From Tribonema minus (taxonomy: Eukaryota > Sar > Xanthophyceae > Tribonematales > Tribonemataceae), in assembly GCA_017506865.1 (NCBI GenBank), contig JAFCMP010000175.1, positions 1 through 64,000 of the forward strand: a stretch of 64,000 nt of DNA. The letters are read 5' to 3'. Both the position numbers and the translations under genes were made by a program. Below, in pieces: positions 12,211 to 23,039 of the stretch (the first letter of the stretch is position 1; every line of letters starts with the position of its first letter). The notes under the pieces were generated by a model. That model did not search any database. It saw only the letters and a program-made list of their open reading frames with translations, and was not told the DNA's origin.

Positions 12211-12383
12211 CTGAGTGAGCAGCACGACTCGCCATCTTCCGAAAGCATCCCTGGTATGCTGGGCCCGCAAGACCCTGGGCTCGGCAGATTTCCGCTGGTC
12301 ACCTCAAATCGACTGACCGCACTCCGTAGCTGGGACCCGATTTGGAAGCACACCAGCACCGCGGTCGAAGAAAGCCTCATCAT
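12211..12383 (-). CDS. GH128 gene copy A, exon 1 (signal peptide and Cys-rich start)
   Basis: ATG at 12381-12383 opens a hydrophobic signal peptide (MMRLSSTAVLVCFQIG). A short segment with SCGPS and DGESCCSLR follows, cut by a donor GTACGC after 12211 in phase 2. The exon is 173 nt long. Spliced directly to the acceptor before 7947 it keeps the frame and gives CCSLR-CTTC, matching CCSAR-CSTC in the paralogue. The whole protein would be about 460 residues. The intron would be 4,263 nt (12210-7948), long for this window, and could hide further exons. The pairing rests on identical phase and position in both paralogues, not on transcript data. Confidence 0.6.
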
Positions 12384-12540
12384 CTCGCTTAGCACAGCGC
12401 CATTAAGCACCAACACCCGTCATGATGCAGACAGCCGCCGCCTCAAAGATGTCTTCGCTGAAATCTTTTCGGTGAAATACAGCCTCATCCCCCGCCCCCC
12501 CGCCCCCCCAACCACCATGGTGCATACACACGAACCACCA

Positions 12541-12852
12541 CTACACACGAAATGCATTCATGAGACCCTCTCGCCGTGCTACATTCATGTCATGAAGACG
12601 ACACCGCTCATGGTGGACGTCACCTGCTTCGAGGCACAGGTGGCGTCGCGGGCGGCGAAGACTGCAGCAGGTCACCCCGAACGTTGCTGCCGGGACCAAG
12701 AGGCTGCCAAATACACCCACTATTCTGGTCATTATGATCAGAATTGCTGCAAACTTGCCACTTTGGCAATCGCGTCATTTGGCTGCATCGGGGCGCAGGG
12801 GCGGAAGCTGCTGGAGGCTGTGACGGAGTATGCCACCAGCTGGAGGATGTAA
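12541..12852 (+). pseudogene. RLE-type nuclease domain fragment of a second retroelement family
   Basis: The C-terminal ~90 residues of this frame look like the restriction-like endonuclease of RLE-encoding non-LTR retrotransposons. MVDVTCFEAQVASRA corresponds to the catalytic Asp strand, DQEAAKYTHYSGHYD to the Glu/Lys-Tyr segment, and LATLAIASFGCIGAQGRKLL to the closing helices. The same spacing occurs in the LINE described below (VLDTSVRAP, EDAKVKHH, VQESYGRLGKQ), but the sequences differ too much to be one family. Upstream residues (12256-12540) are not convincing, so I read it as a 5'-truncated or decayed copy. A two-copy tandem repeat follows the stop, as in some retroelement 3' UTRs. 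Confidence 0.45.
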
Positions 12853-12942
12853 GTGGCCGCCGGAGGAGCGCGCCCTAAAGCTCTTAATGCCACCAGCCGG
12901 AGGATGTGAGCCGCCGGAGGAGCGCGCCCTAAAGCTCTTATT
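12832..12942. repeat. Two-copy ~55 bp tandem repeat
   Basis: Units begin GCCACCAGC(T/C)GGAGGATGT at 12832 and 12889 and both contain CCGCCGGAGGAGCGCGCCC. The unit overlaps the stop codon of the RLE fragment. Confidence 0.85.
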
Positions 12943-13040
12943 AAGGGCATCGCCCTGGCGCGCTTACACTCGGCACTATCGACAGCGCTCCACATGACGT
13001 ACTCTGGCCGTGTCATGACACACACGGCAGAATCCAGGGG

Positions 13041-13229
13041 GAGGGGGGTCCATGGAGAAGGACGTAGGGGAGGATCCCGAGACGCCATTTGGCGGCGGCG
13101 GCGTTTGAGCCTCTGAGTGAGTGCCGTTGAGACACTTTCAGACTGTCGCACGACATGTAGATACCGTACAGCAAGCTTCAAGTTAGATACCAATCACCTG
13201 GGCTTTTTCGCGCCATGAGCGAGAATTAA
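13041..13229. repeat. Dispersed ~180 bp repeat, copy 1
   Basis: It is strongly similar to 36041-36209. Shared blocks are GGACGTAGGGGAGGA, CCATTTGGCGGCGGCGGCG, GACACTTTCAGACTGTC and GGGCTTTTTCGCGCC. A partial third copy lies at about 13305-13395. It may be the 3' part of a retroelement, since it neighbours the RLE fragment, but no coding frame is conserved. Confidence 0.8.
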
Positions 13230-13304
13230 CACTACTATAGTAAAAAATACTTGGAACTCGGAAGACCTGCCAGTCACTGTGGTGCTAAGGCTTTAAGTAA
13301 CACA

Positions 13305-13395
13305 GTGGTTGTCATTACGACACTTTCAAATGTCATGTAGATCCCGTAAAGCAAGCTCAAATACCATTCATCTGGGTTTTTTTGCACCCTGCAGA
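13305..13395. repeat. Partial copy of the ~180 bp dispersed repeat
   Basis: It shares the CGACACTTTCA, CATGTAGAT and CATCTGGGTTTTTTTGC blocks with 13041-13229, in the same orientation. Confidence 0.65.
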
Positions 13396-13566
13396 TCATG
13401 AACGGTAAGTATAACTTTGAAAAGTACTTGCACACCAAGAGCACACATGGCATGCACAGTGTGTTCGGTTTGCAAGCTGGACATCCGGAATCCCCGGCAG
13501 ACCGGTTCTGGGTTTTCGCGCCATAAGTGAGAATCTGGTTCAACAAAAGACTTAGCACTGTAGTAG

Positions 13567-13598
13567 CCCGGCCTCCCTTGGGCCTTCATAAATACATT
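13567..13598 (+). mobile_element. Short 3'-end relic of the RLE LINE
   Basis: The sequence CCCGGCCTCCCTTGGGCC followed by an ATAAATACA block matches the last ~45 bp of the LINE at 35306-35350. Similarity stops on both sides. Confidence 0.6.
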
Positions 13599-14772
13599 GG
13601 GTGTCGACGAAATGTATACTATAGTATGTTAAAACATATATGGCGTATATCCGTAAAACATTAATATTGGCGTCGTATGTGCGTGTAAATCGACGTACGT
13701 CTGTACATGATGGGCCGGGCGTATATGGACTCGGAGGTGATACCATGTCATGCCCGCGCACATCATGCCGCTGAGCATCATGATGGCATCGAAGTGCATG
13801 ACTCCCCCACTGGCTGAGCATCATGGCGTAGCTACGTAGTACTACTGTGCTAGTATCACAAACACATCAGCACGCCTTAGACATGCTATAGTATACAGAT
13901 GCATCATGATGCTTTGCTGCAGATGATACGGTAGCATTACAGCATGATAGGCAGGCATCAGCACACCGTGTGACAGCGTGCACCATGTGACATGCCATAG
14001 TGTGCACCACTCAGGCTGCACTGACCACAAGGACTCCGGACTTCGTGGTGACGTAGCATATGCATATGCAACTGATGTACACAAAACACAGAGCAAGCAA
14101 CACATATATTCAATCATAAGTTATTATCAAGCACAAAGCTAGTTCGCATTTTTCTAAAGCCACTACATAGCTCAATGAGTTCACTCATCTATACCTTTAT
14201 AAAAGAGTTCAACTACTACCTATTACTAATAGTAAGTCTTCCTGTAACGCTCAGCTTTGAAGTATCTCTGCGTTGCGTTGCAGCGAGTTACTGGATGACT
14301 TGCTGTGGTTGTGGCACGCTTAATCAGCGTGCATATCAATGACGTCTGAGTACCGTATATATCAGTCTGCCACACACAGATCAGTGCTTGCCCCGGAGTC
14401 GCTCACGTGAATCACTACGGCGGGCCTTGCAAATGCGCGTGCATTGCGGCAAGAGGGCAGCAGAACGTCGTCGAGCTGCACGCATAAACTTTAACATGGA
14501 CGGCGGCGTATACAGCTTGCAGATGTACATATAATGTATACGACGTAACATACATGTACGGCCGTCCGGACTTTTGAATCCGTATTTAAAACAAGTCCAC
14601 AAGTACTGTAGTAAGAGTAGCGCCCCCCCGCCCCGCCCCCCAACCACCAAAACAACTTGAAGCGTTTACTAAACTTAAGAAGTACTTGGAGATCAAATTG
14701 TATCCAGTCTCTGTAATGGTTCTTCTTGTCAGTTTGTCAATTTGTCAAATAATTAAAAAAATATTTTTTTAA
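13599..14772. other. Gene-free stretch
   Basis: AT-rich DNA with many CTAGTAGTA and CATCATGATG words. I can support no gene or RNA here. Confidence 0.4.
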
Positions 14773-15190
14773 AATTGCGAAAAACGGGACCTGATTTCAA
14801 AACGGGACCCACAGGGGTGAACTCTGCAAATGAACTTCTCTCAATTGTGATGACGTGGGTGTAACAGTCATGCCTAGAAATAAATAAATGGAAGAAAGAT
14901 TTTTTTTTGCTCTCAGGATCTTGAGATATACCATGTTGAACTTGGACTTGAACTTTAACTTCAACTGTGAAGTTTGGCTAAGTACAGAAGTTCGACTCCA
15001 TATTGAAGTTTGAAACGTGCTCAGTGCTCATCATGGTATGCTAACCAACTTCAACACTGATCCCTCCACCAAATAACTTCAACATCATGTTGAAATTCAG
15101 CAGCGAACGCTGGCAGGGTTCAACCAGACTTCGCCAAAGTGGTTTGATGCTGGGTCCCGTTTTCCAATTCAGGTCCCGTTTTTCGCAGTT
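14773..15190 (-). mobile_element. MITE-like element, copy 1 (about 420 bp)
   Basis: The ends are inverted repeats: GCGAAAAACGGGACC at the left and GGTCCCGTTTTTCGC at the right. Each is followed inward by a second copy of the ACGGGACC motif. There is no coding capacity. The internal sequence matches, in reverse orientation, the elements at 21151-21586 and 36888-37316, including CAAACCACTT, CAGCGTTTGCTG and CAGGATCTTGAG blocks. The superfamily cannot be named because no clear target duplication is visible. Confidence 0.8.
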
Positions 15191-15927
15191 CAATCCAATG
15201 ATCAATTTGAAAGCATGTTTTCAATGTACTACATGAAAAAGGACATGTACGTATTGCATATCATTGAGTGGTGCAGTGCAGACTATACTGTAGCCCAGCT
15301 GGACCAGGTGTAACAACTAGTTGTCGACTCGGATGCAACGCATAATCATGATGTCCTCTAGGTTAAATCATTTGAAATTAGGGCTATGGTCAGAGATGCC
15401 CACGCCCTTCCCCCCCAAAACACCACCAAAGGTAACACGAAGAACATCACATTTTTTTCTTTGAATTGAATTGATTCAAAGTTTGTCAATGACTTCAAGT
15501 TGTTGTGTAATCCGATTATATCTTCGTTTTCTCGACAATGGTAATTTATCTTTCAACAATTACTCTTTATTCACAACTCATATTTACACACACAAGACAA
15601 AACCTTCGAGCATTTTATTCACCCCCCCTAAGGCCACCCTGGGCACCCATGGCAACCATCATTTGGGTGTTTGTTTTGACAGCATGGCACAGGGTGCTGT
15701 TGCAACAGTGTGGCCGATGTAGCCCTTGGTGCACATGCTAACACTGACTGATGCAAGCCCTAGGTGTCAAATTGACCACGGATGATGCACCTCCTCTGCA
15801 GCCCTCCGAGCCACCACTCCAATCCACCAAAACACGGGTACTTCGAGGGGGATAGAAAAAAGAGCGCGAAGAAAAAACGAACGACATTTGACGTTGCAAA
15901 GGCAGCAATAGAGAGCAGGCAAACACC

Positions 15928-16101
15928 ATGGCGAAGAGGAGCAGCAGCAGCGTGGACCAGTTTGTGGTGCGCAGTGACAGCAGCACCGCCACCAGCGAGC
16001 AGGGTTTCTCATCGTTATGTTGCCCGGCGGCCGCGGCCGTTGTGACAGGCCTTAGGATCGCTGCTGTAATGATTTTTTACAGGAAACCATATGATCTTTG
16101 A
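15928..16101 (+). CDS. Small ORF, 57 codons, unknown
   Basis: I do not recognise this product. The ATG at 15928 opens MAKRSSSSVDQFVVR, a Lys/Arg/Ser-rich start of the kind seen at the N-terminus of nuclear proteins and some transposases. It continues through AAAAVVTGLRIAAVM to a stop at 16099-16101. A poly-T tract and an ACAG acceptor-like site lie just before the stop, so it may be a first exon. LINE copy 1 begins 260 bp downstream on the other strand. Confidence 0.3.
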   Translation: MAKRSSSSVDQFVVRSDSSTATSEQGFSSLCCPAAAAVVTGLRIAAVMIFYRKPYDL

Positions 16102-16361
16102 GGCGCACTGCAGAATCTGATCTGCTCGAGCAAAAAACTATCTGGTTAAACTTTAAGTGGCTTGATACCTTGAAGGCTTCCAGTGCCACTGGCCCGTTGG
16201 GGCGTTGTTTTCCCAATTGAGGTCCTGTGTATCGCACCGCCACATCAAATGCATGCTGTGGCATTTGAAGCAATCTTCAAGTTGGCCGGGCATAAAGTTA
16301 TACTATGCAGTGCTCAGCTAGTAGTACTTAATCTAGTAGTATTACTAGTAATCAGTAGTAC

Positions 16362-18079
16362 GTATGGACTTGTATTCATAAAGGCCCAAGGGAGGCCGGG
16401 TTGCCTATGCAATCGAAAAGCTTGCGTCAACGCAGCAGCCTAGTCTGCACTGTGCCCTAGGAGCCTGGATACCGGCGCTGCAACACAGCCCAGCATTCGC
16501 GCTCCGCGTGTGTACGCCATGACGCGCTCCGCCAACTCCCGCGCCAGCGAAACGCTGAGCTCAATGAGGATCTGACGCTTAGCTAACCCGGCCTTGCGTA
16601 ACACATCCGCCTTCCCCCCCCCTGAGCACAGTGCTGAATGCATTGCCAACCCCTTGACAAAAAGTCTTGTCTGCTTGCCCAGTCGACCGTACGACTCCTG
16701 CACGAACGGCACAAAAGCCCAAGATGACGTCAAGGTGCCGGTGTGGTGCTTGACCTTCGCGTCCTCCCCCACCCCAGCAGCATAGCCGTCCGTGTTCGAG
16801 GCATTTGTTTTGCCTGTCAGGTACGAGCTCGCTGTGGGCGCGCGCACACTTGTGTCTAGCACTATTCCCTTGTTACGGTATGCACTGCTAAAGTGCAGAC
16901 ACCCTGGGTCAATGACTGTGTCCGCCCGATACCCCGGTACCTTGAAGACGCTAGCGTCCTCATTGCGGACAATAGAGACATGGTGCTGTCTCAAGATGCG
17001 CTGCAGGCACCGCTTTTGGGCAGTGTGTGTCGCGTTGTGCCCCCATATGTGCTGGCTGGGGCAGCTGATTGCATGCGTGGAGGTGGGGCTCACGTCACTG
17101 CACCGCCATGGGCACACCTCGCCCTGTATGCCCCACCCATCTATGAAGATCGCAACCAAAGTCATCATGGCTGCTGCCATCCTGGTCATGGGCGCCGCAC
17201 CCGGGCGGTCATTGGCAGTGGGTGGCGCGCTCATCCATGCCATTGCCCCCAATGCACGCTGGCTGCGCAGCTGCGCCAGGACCCGCGCGCTAGCCTGTTG
17301 GCGGTGGCGGCTGGTGTCGCGCGAGTCACCAATAGGTGCAGCCTGCGTCAGCTTGTCCCCGGCACCAGCCGAGGCAGCCTCTAGGTCCTTCACCAGGCAA
17401 TCCTCGTATTGGCGTCGAAGAACACTTGAAAGGCCGGCCTGTAGTCCGTGCGTGAAGTGACCGCGCCGGCGGCGGGGCACTACCTTCCTGCAGATCTCGT
17501 CAGCATAGGCCTCCCAGTCGTCGTCGTCGTCCTCCTGCCCGCCGCTGCAGTTGCGTTCTTCCGCGCTAGTTTGTGTTTTAGCGGGCGTGGAAGAGGCAGC
17601 CGCGGCAGCGGCTTGAGGGCCAGGTACGGTCGCCGCCGCAGCTGCCGCCTCGGCGCCAGGCGCAATGCCGTGGGTGTGTGGGGCTGGCTCAGTGGTCACC
17701 GTCTCCGTGACGGCACTGGCAGTTGCGGCGTAGATCGCTTGCACCGCAGTGGGGAGCGTGGACGCTGCAGCCGTCGTATCTGCTGCCCACCGTAGCAACG
17801 ATGCTGGGAGCTGCTCGGCCACAGCTGTGCGTGATTTTTCGCCGCCATCAGCTGTCAGCGCTCGCGTAGAGCGTCGCACGGCCTCAATGATTGGCGGCAG
17901 TCCCTGACCGGTCCTCGCATTTTGCGCATGAGTGCTGCGCGAACCAGGTGACTGCGCCGTGTTCGTCAGTACCGAGCCTCAGGGCCCCTGCTGCCACAGT
18001 GGCATGAATTATTGCCGGCCACAGTGTTGTGCAGGCCTGAGCCGTGTATGCGGCTGGTGCCAGTAGCCCCAAAAGCGGC
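16362..18079 (-). mobile_element. RLE LINE, copy 1, 5'-truncated
   Basis: This is a 1.7 kb copy of the 3' part of the LINE at 27548-35350. It is flanked by a 9 bp direct repeat CAGTAGTAC at 16353-16361 and 18079-18087 (the first C may belong to the element). The 3' end, read on the minus strand, finishes with ATACAAGTCCATAC, as in the other copies. The 5' truncation lies upstream of the RLE region. Confidence 0.9.
16440..18079 (-). pseudogene. LINE ORF remnant (Ala-rich linker and RLE nuclease), frameshifted
   Basis: The frame 17879-16440 carries the acidic/basic linker, the zinc knuckle CPWRCSD with a His and Cys following, and the nuclease strand VLDTSVRAP. These correspond to the last 480 residues of the full-length copy. 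The 5' part (18079-17884) is in another frame. Where copy 2 has GAGGACCAGGG this copy has GAGGACCGGTCAGGG, a 4 bp insertion that breaks the frame. It also has a three-residue insertion in the Ala/Thr-rich segment. It lacks the reverse transcriptase and cannot mobilise itself. Confidence 0.85.
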
Positions 18080-18780
18080 AGTAGTACTGCTACAACATCA
18101 TGATTATTAAGCTGCAATTGATGAACAATATCACATCTCAGCTTCTGAATCAGTCTGAATCTCCGGAGGTCTTTTCAAAAATTCAACAACGAATTTAAAA
18201 TTGCCCAACACAATATACCGTTCCTGTAAATGTCATGACACGGTGGCCGTACTATAGTATTATGAGACTGAGTGATGAATGCCTGCTGCAGCCTCAGGCT
18301 GACGCTGCTCTAGTATATTCGGCAGCAGCTGCCAACTTCAGTGGCAGATTTCAAGATTGCAAACTAACAAGTTATTGAATAATATTATTTCGTTTACCAG
18401 TGGACGTTTAATTTAAATTTGATCAAGCCTTACTGAGTATTACGGCGTCACGCCAAACCTGCCATTATGATACTACTACTAGGCTACTATAATATAGATA
18501 CATCATAATGTTAACATTTATAACTTATCGAATGCTTGCTGTTGTCTGCAGCAACTGCAGGCGCCTGGCAGTGAGGTGCCACAGCTGTCATGGACACCAC
18601 GGTTGTCTGGACTCAGTCCGGGATGACCTTGTCGCAGCATTCCTGCAGTGCTAGGCTAGCACCGGTCTGAGGCTTGATGACTGAGATCCGATGAGTCATC
18701 ACAGCTTGAGTGTTTAGCCTACTAGTACTTTTATTATTTTCGCTTCGCAAGGGGCGCGAAAAGCCCTCTCTTTGGATGTG

Positions 18781-19060
18781 CACTCAATGCAACATTCCTT
18801 CTCCAAAGAGAAACTCAAACGCCAACAGGCTTCCCCCACTTCACACTACCATGGAGCACAACACCCCACAACCAAACCCTACTTAGGGTTGCCCAGCCGT
18901 GAGGCACACTTGTCCCGTCTTGGAAAAGATTTATGCAGGCCTGGGTCGCCTTTGACAGCGCCCAGAACTGAGGACCATGCTGACACGTCTGAATCATGCC
19001 TCTAGGCAAAATCATCACTGGGCACCAGGCACTGGTGCTAAGGGTATCAATGCTGTTGCT
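18781..19060. repeat. Dispersed repeat, copy 2 of 3
   Basis: The blocks TTTATGCAGGCCTGGGTC, GCGCCCAGAACTGAGGAC and CACTGGGCACCAGGCACTGG match the next copy and, more weakly, 10890-11170. Confidence 0.65.
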
Positions 19061-19345
19061 ACGAAGAGTCCGACCCAACCCCAACAAACCCCATCCAAAC
19101 CCTGATTGGTCCCCACTATCATGCTGCACCAAAGTGCCTAAGCTACTGCCTCTACAAGACCGTCCAGACCCACTTTGAGGCCTCCCGTGTCTCTGCCAAA
19201 ATGGTCCTAACCGTGAACAGCTTCAAGTTTGTGCAGGCCTGGGCTACTGGTAGCTGCGCCCAGAACTGAGGACAATGGTCATGGATCACTAAGTGCCAGG
19301 CACTGGTGCTGCAAAGGCTGATGCTGTCACTCAAGCAAGCATATC
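19061..19345. repeat. Dispersed repeat, copy 3 of 3 (tandem to copy 2)
   Basis: It lies directly after copy 2 in the same orientation, with TTTGTGCAGGCCTGGGC, GCGCCCAGAACTGAGGAC and GTGCCAGGCACTGGTGCT. Confidence 0.65.
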
Positions 19346-20092
19346 TACTAAAACCCGCCCTTCTATTTGCTAGTGTTACCCCCCACGGTATCCCCGGCCG
19401 ACCCTGGAACCCCTGCTGCGAACTCCTTCCTCCTGCTGCGCCTCAGGCTGCTCCTGCTCCTCCGCGCCGCTCCTGCCAAGCAGCTGCCGCCGCCTGTCCC
19501 GTCGCCGCGCACAGGCGCCGCTCTCTAACCACATTCCTTGGACAACACTCCGCAGAGTTGTATGACTAACAATCACTAGTATCTGTGGGTGAGATGATGA
19601 GTCGCAATATGATGGTCACGGTGTTGTCCCAGGTCACCACGGTGGCACATTGCACTCAGGCTGTGCATAATAGTATACCCACTTTTTTTCAATAATGCAA
19701 TTATAATTATAGTTCATACTTCGAAGTAGACGAACTTAAATATGATGATTATTCTTACATTGATTGCCATGCTTCGATTTGAAGATTTCAAGTGAGCGAT
19801 ACTAACAATTTCCTTTTTTTCAATTAAGTGGTTAATACTGCATCATTAGTTGCTATTCAACAAAGAAGACCCTCCAAGTCCCTTTTACCTCCGAGTGTAG
19901 CTTTCGACGCGCAGTCTGGGGCGCCGCTGATGACAGGGCAGCAGAGAAGAAAGTGAAACAAACTTCAAGGTGACATTGCAGCGGCGCCAGAAGCAAGATG
20001 CATCATTATGCCAGCAAAACTTCAGGGCTGCGAGAGTCTGCCAGAAACCTGGCCCATACTTAGTAATGGGTGCGTGCTGAGGGGTCCGACAC

Positions 20093-20263
20093 CGGTTGCG
20101 GCCGGGCAACCTCAAGTTCAACTCGGCCAACACGTTATCCACGACGTTGCGAATGGCTGATGAGGTGTGTGGGGGCGTGCTTTCAAAGTTGGGCAGCCTG
20201 AGCGAGGGGACTCCTCAGGCGCGGAGGGCCGGCAAGTATGCTTATAATAGGGATCTCAAGTAA
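20093..20263 (+). pseudogene. Coding fragment of an unknown family (RLRPxN motif)
   Basis: An open frame reads RLRPGNLKFNSANTLSTT and continues LRMADEVCGGVLSKLG to a stop at 20261-20263. A related sequence lies on the minus strand at 45781-46104, where RLRPDNF is followed, one frame away, by LKFNLANTSS. Matching protein text at two distant loci supports true coding ancestry, but I cannot name the family. No start or upstream exon is evident, so I treat it as a fragment or last exon. Confidence 0.4.
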
Positions 20264-21150
20264 CAAACACGACTGGTTACGCATTTGGAAGGCAGGTACA
20301 AGTACTACTATGGTAGTTTAGTAATGGAGGTCAAGGGGCCTCCGGAAAAAAGGGGGCACAAGCGGCCACTTGAAGCGTCGCGCAAGTAGCAAGTAACAAT
20401 GGTGTGTAGGCGCCTAGGCTCAGAGGCTCTGAATAAATGCTGCGCAGCATCAATGGGCTCCACACTGGTGCATGCGCGTTTTTGAGGGTATGCAGGCGCG
20501 GGGCAGTTTAAATAAGGCAGAAGGCCTGGCAGTGTGCGTGTGCGGAGAGGCTTGGGGAAGCGGCAGGAGCACAGTTTTTTGCATGAGCAATTGATGAGCT
20601 AGCATAATATCAAATAATTTGTCACACAGTGGAAATTGCTGTGATTTTGTCTATCATGCTATTTGTGTGTTGTCAATGTAGCGCACAATTATTGTGTTCA
20701 GGTCCCAGCATGCATTTTGTGGGACTGCGTCTGCCATGGCCATTGCTTGACTGCAATGCTGCAGCATTTGTCGGACGTTTTTGCGCGATTGCATCACCGT
20801 CATATACCTAATCATGCAGGCGTGCCTGGTGAAGTAGCCTATTGAGTATGTTCCTGCCGCTGTGTGCAAGGCAGATCTGTGCAGCATTGTGATGTGGTCT
20901 ACCCTCAAACTGCGCGCTGTATGCAAGTTCAAGTGGAGTCCCAGCTAGGTTTCCGCGGACCCTCTGATCACTGCATGATCAGCTTGTTCTGTATGACAGC
21001 ATAGTATGCGTGCTCGACGAAATACAGTCAGCAGCAGCAATAGTGTAATGGCAAGCTTGCGATCATCTGTTAAGCAGTGCACATGCATGGGCAAGTAGCA
21101 GCATGCTCGACCAGAATGGTCGCAGCCATCAGTAGCAAGACGGCAAGGAT

Positions 21151-21586
21151 TGATTGCGAAAAACGGAACCCCAATTGGGCAAACGGAACTCAGCATCAAA
21201 TCACTTGGTCACAGTCTGGTTGAACCCTAGGGCAGCTGCAGGCGTGCCAGCGTTTGCTGCTGAATTTCAACATGATATTGAGGTTATTAGGCGAAGGAAC
21301 CACTGTTGAAGTTGGTGAGGGTTCCACGATGAGCGCTGCACACCTTTCAAACTTCGATTTGGAGTTGAGCTCATACACTTACCAAAGTTCACAGTTGAGG
21401 TTAATGTTCAAGTCCAATTACAACATGGTATACCTCAAGATCCTGAGCGTAAAAACATTTTTTCGCTACATTCTTTATTTCTGCGCATGACTATTACACA
21501 CACATCATTATAATCGAGATAAGTCCATCAGCAGAGTTCAATCCTGTGGGTCCCGTTTTGAATGCAGATCCATTTTTCGCAATTCG
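21151..21586 (+). mobile_element. MITE-like element, copy 2 (about 435 bp)
   Basis: The left end reads TTGCGAAAAACGGAACC and the right end GGGTCCCGTTTTG...TTTTTCGCAA. The interior is collinear with 36888-37316. It has no coding capacity. Confidence 0.8.
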
Positions 21587-23039
21587 AACCTGGCAGTAAA
21601 TAGCTGCTGGTTCAAATTGTGACCTGCTCGCACCCATCGTCGGTGCATCATGTGCCTACGGTACTACTGGTGGTACGGTACGGTCTGCACCAGTGAAGCA
21701 TTGGGTCAGCATGATGATTTGGAGCGCAATTAAGTAGGACACACCTCTAACCGCACGGTGAGGCATATTGTCTACATGAGGGGTCGCTGACCTGCAACTC
21801 ACTGTAAAACGCAGCCGCTCATGTTCAAGTTGTGCAGCATGCACAGATGGTGCCATCCAGCTCCGCACAACAGTGTTGTGGGAGTGAAGTGAATTTTTAT
21901 TGCTACTTAAGTCGTGTCAAAAAGTGCGGTATATACGATATGGCACCTGCCCCCTGTGGCTGCCTGAGGCCCTTGCTGTCAAGCGCAAATATAACAGAAG
22001 CTGCCGCGTTGGTCAAAGAAGTTGAATGTCGCACAAACAACTGAGAATGAATGTGGTCACCCTATTATAGAAGAGATAACATATATATGAGTGCGGATGT
22101 TTGGTGGTCGCTTTAATGCATGTAAATCCAGTGATGAAACCTTTACAATTAGTTGTGTAACATATGCTGCGTTGGCTTTGCAGTAGGCAAACATTGTGGT
22201 GGTATATACAGTCGCGTATGCAGGTACTGGTCAACACACATTTTCCTGGTGGTATGTGTGCACAGACAGGAAGAACGGGAGATAAAAGCTGAAATGTGCC
22301 TCAGGTGAGCTCATGGGTGGTTGCATATGTGATTCTGCTGCACAACCACATGCTTGCAGCTATGCGCGGCACACGGATCCCCAAACACACGACAGCGCTG
22401 CAACGACTAAACTCTCGCACGCGCCATCAGTGTGCGCCACGCGCCGTCTTCGCAGATGTCACGTACACCACTGCAGCGTTGGACGAATGGCGCGCCACGA
22501 CTCAACATACACGGCCCCGTGTTTGCATGTGCCACAGTGTGCGCTGCTGCTGCTGCTGCTACTGCAGTCAAACTTGAGGTTGAAGTATCACCCCGCCTCT
22601 GCATGCGGCCGCCGCACGCTCTACAGCGCAATGATCCGCTCCGCCGCTCACGCCCAACTCCGCAGTTGGTGATGACGTTCCTCGATCAACCCGCTCTTTA
22701 TGCACGTTGGCGAGCGCGCCAACGACCCCTCCCTGGTGCCACTTGTAGTACAAGACTCGCAGCCGAAGTGGCGTGCATTGAGAGCCTCGCGTACCCGCCC
22801 GCCCGCACTGGGCAAGCCTGGAGCAGCAGCGCTAGCGCGCCGCACGTCTCAGGGCGCACTCAGTACAGCAACCAGCGCCGCCGCATCCGCCGCTGAGCAG
22901 CACCACGGCGCGCGCCAGCTCCGACGCTGTGTGAGTGCCTGCCGCTCGACCAGTGAACGGCGGCGCCAGTGCATACGTGGCAAGCCCTAGACCGAGCAAA
23001 CAGTAGCAAGCATTGCAAGGTGTTTTATAAGTCACAGGT
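21587..23039. other. Gene-poor stretch
   Basis: The GC-rich part (22400-22990) has overlapping open frames on both strands but no motif I recognise. A CTG-rich run lies at about 22544-22566. I cannot support a gene. Confidence 0.35.
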
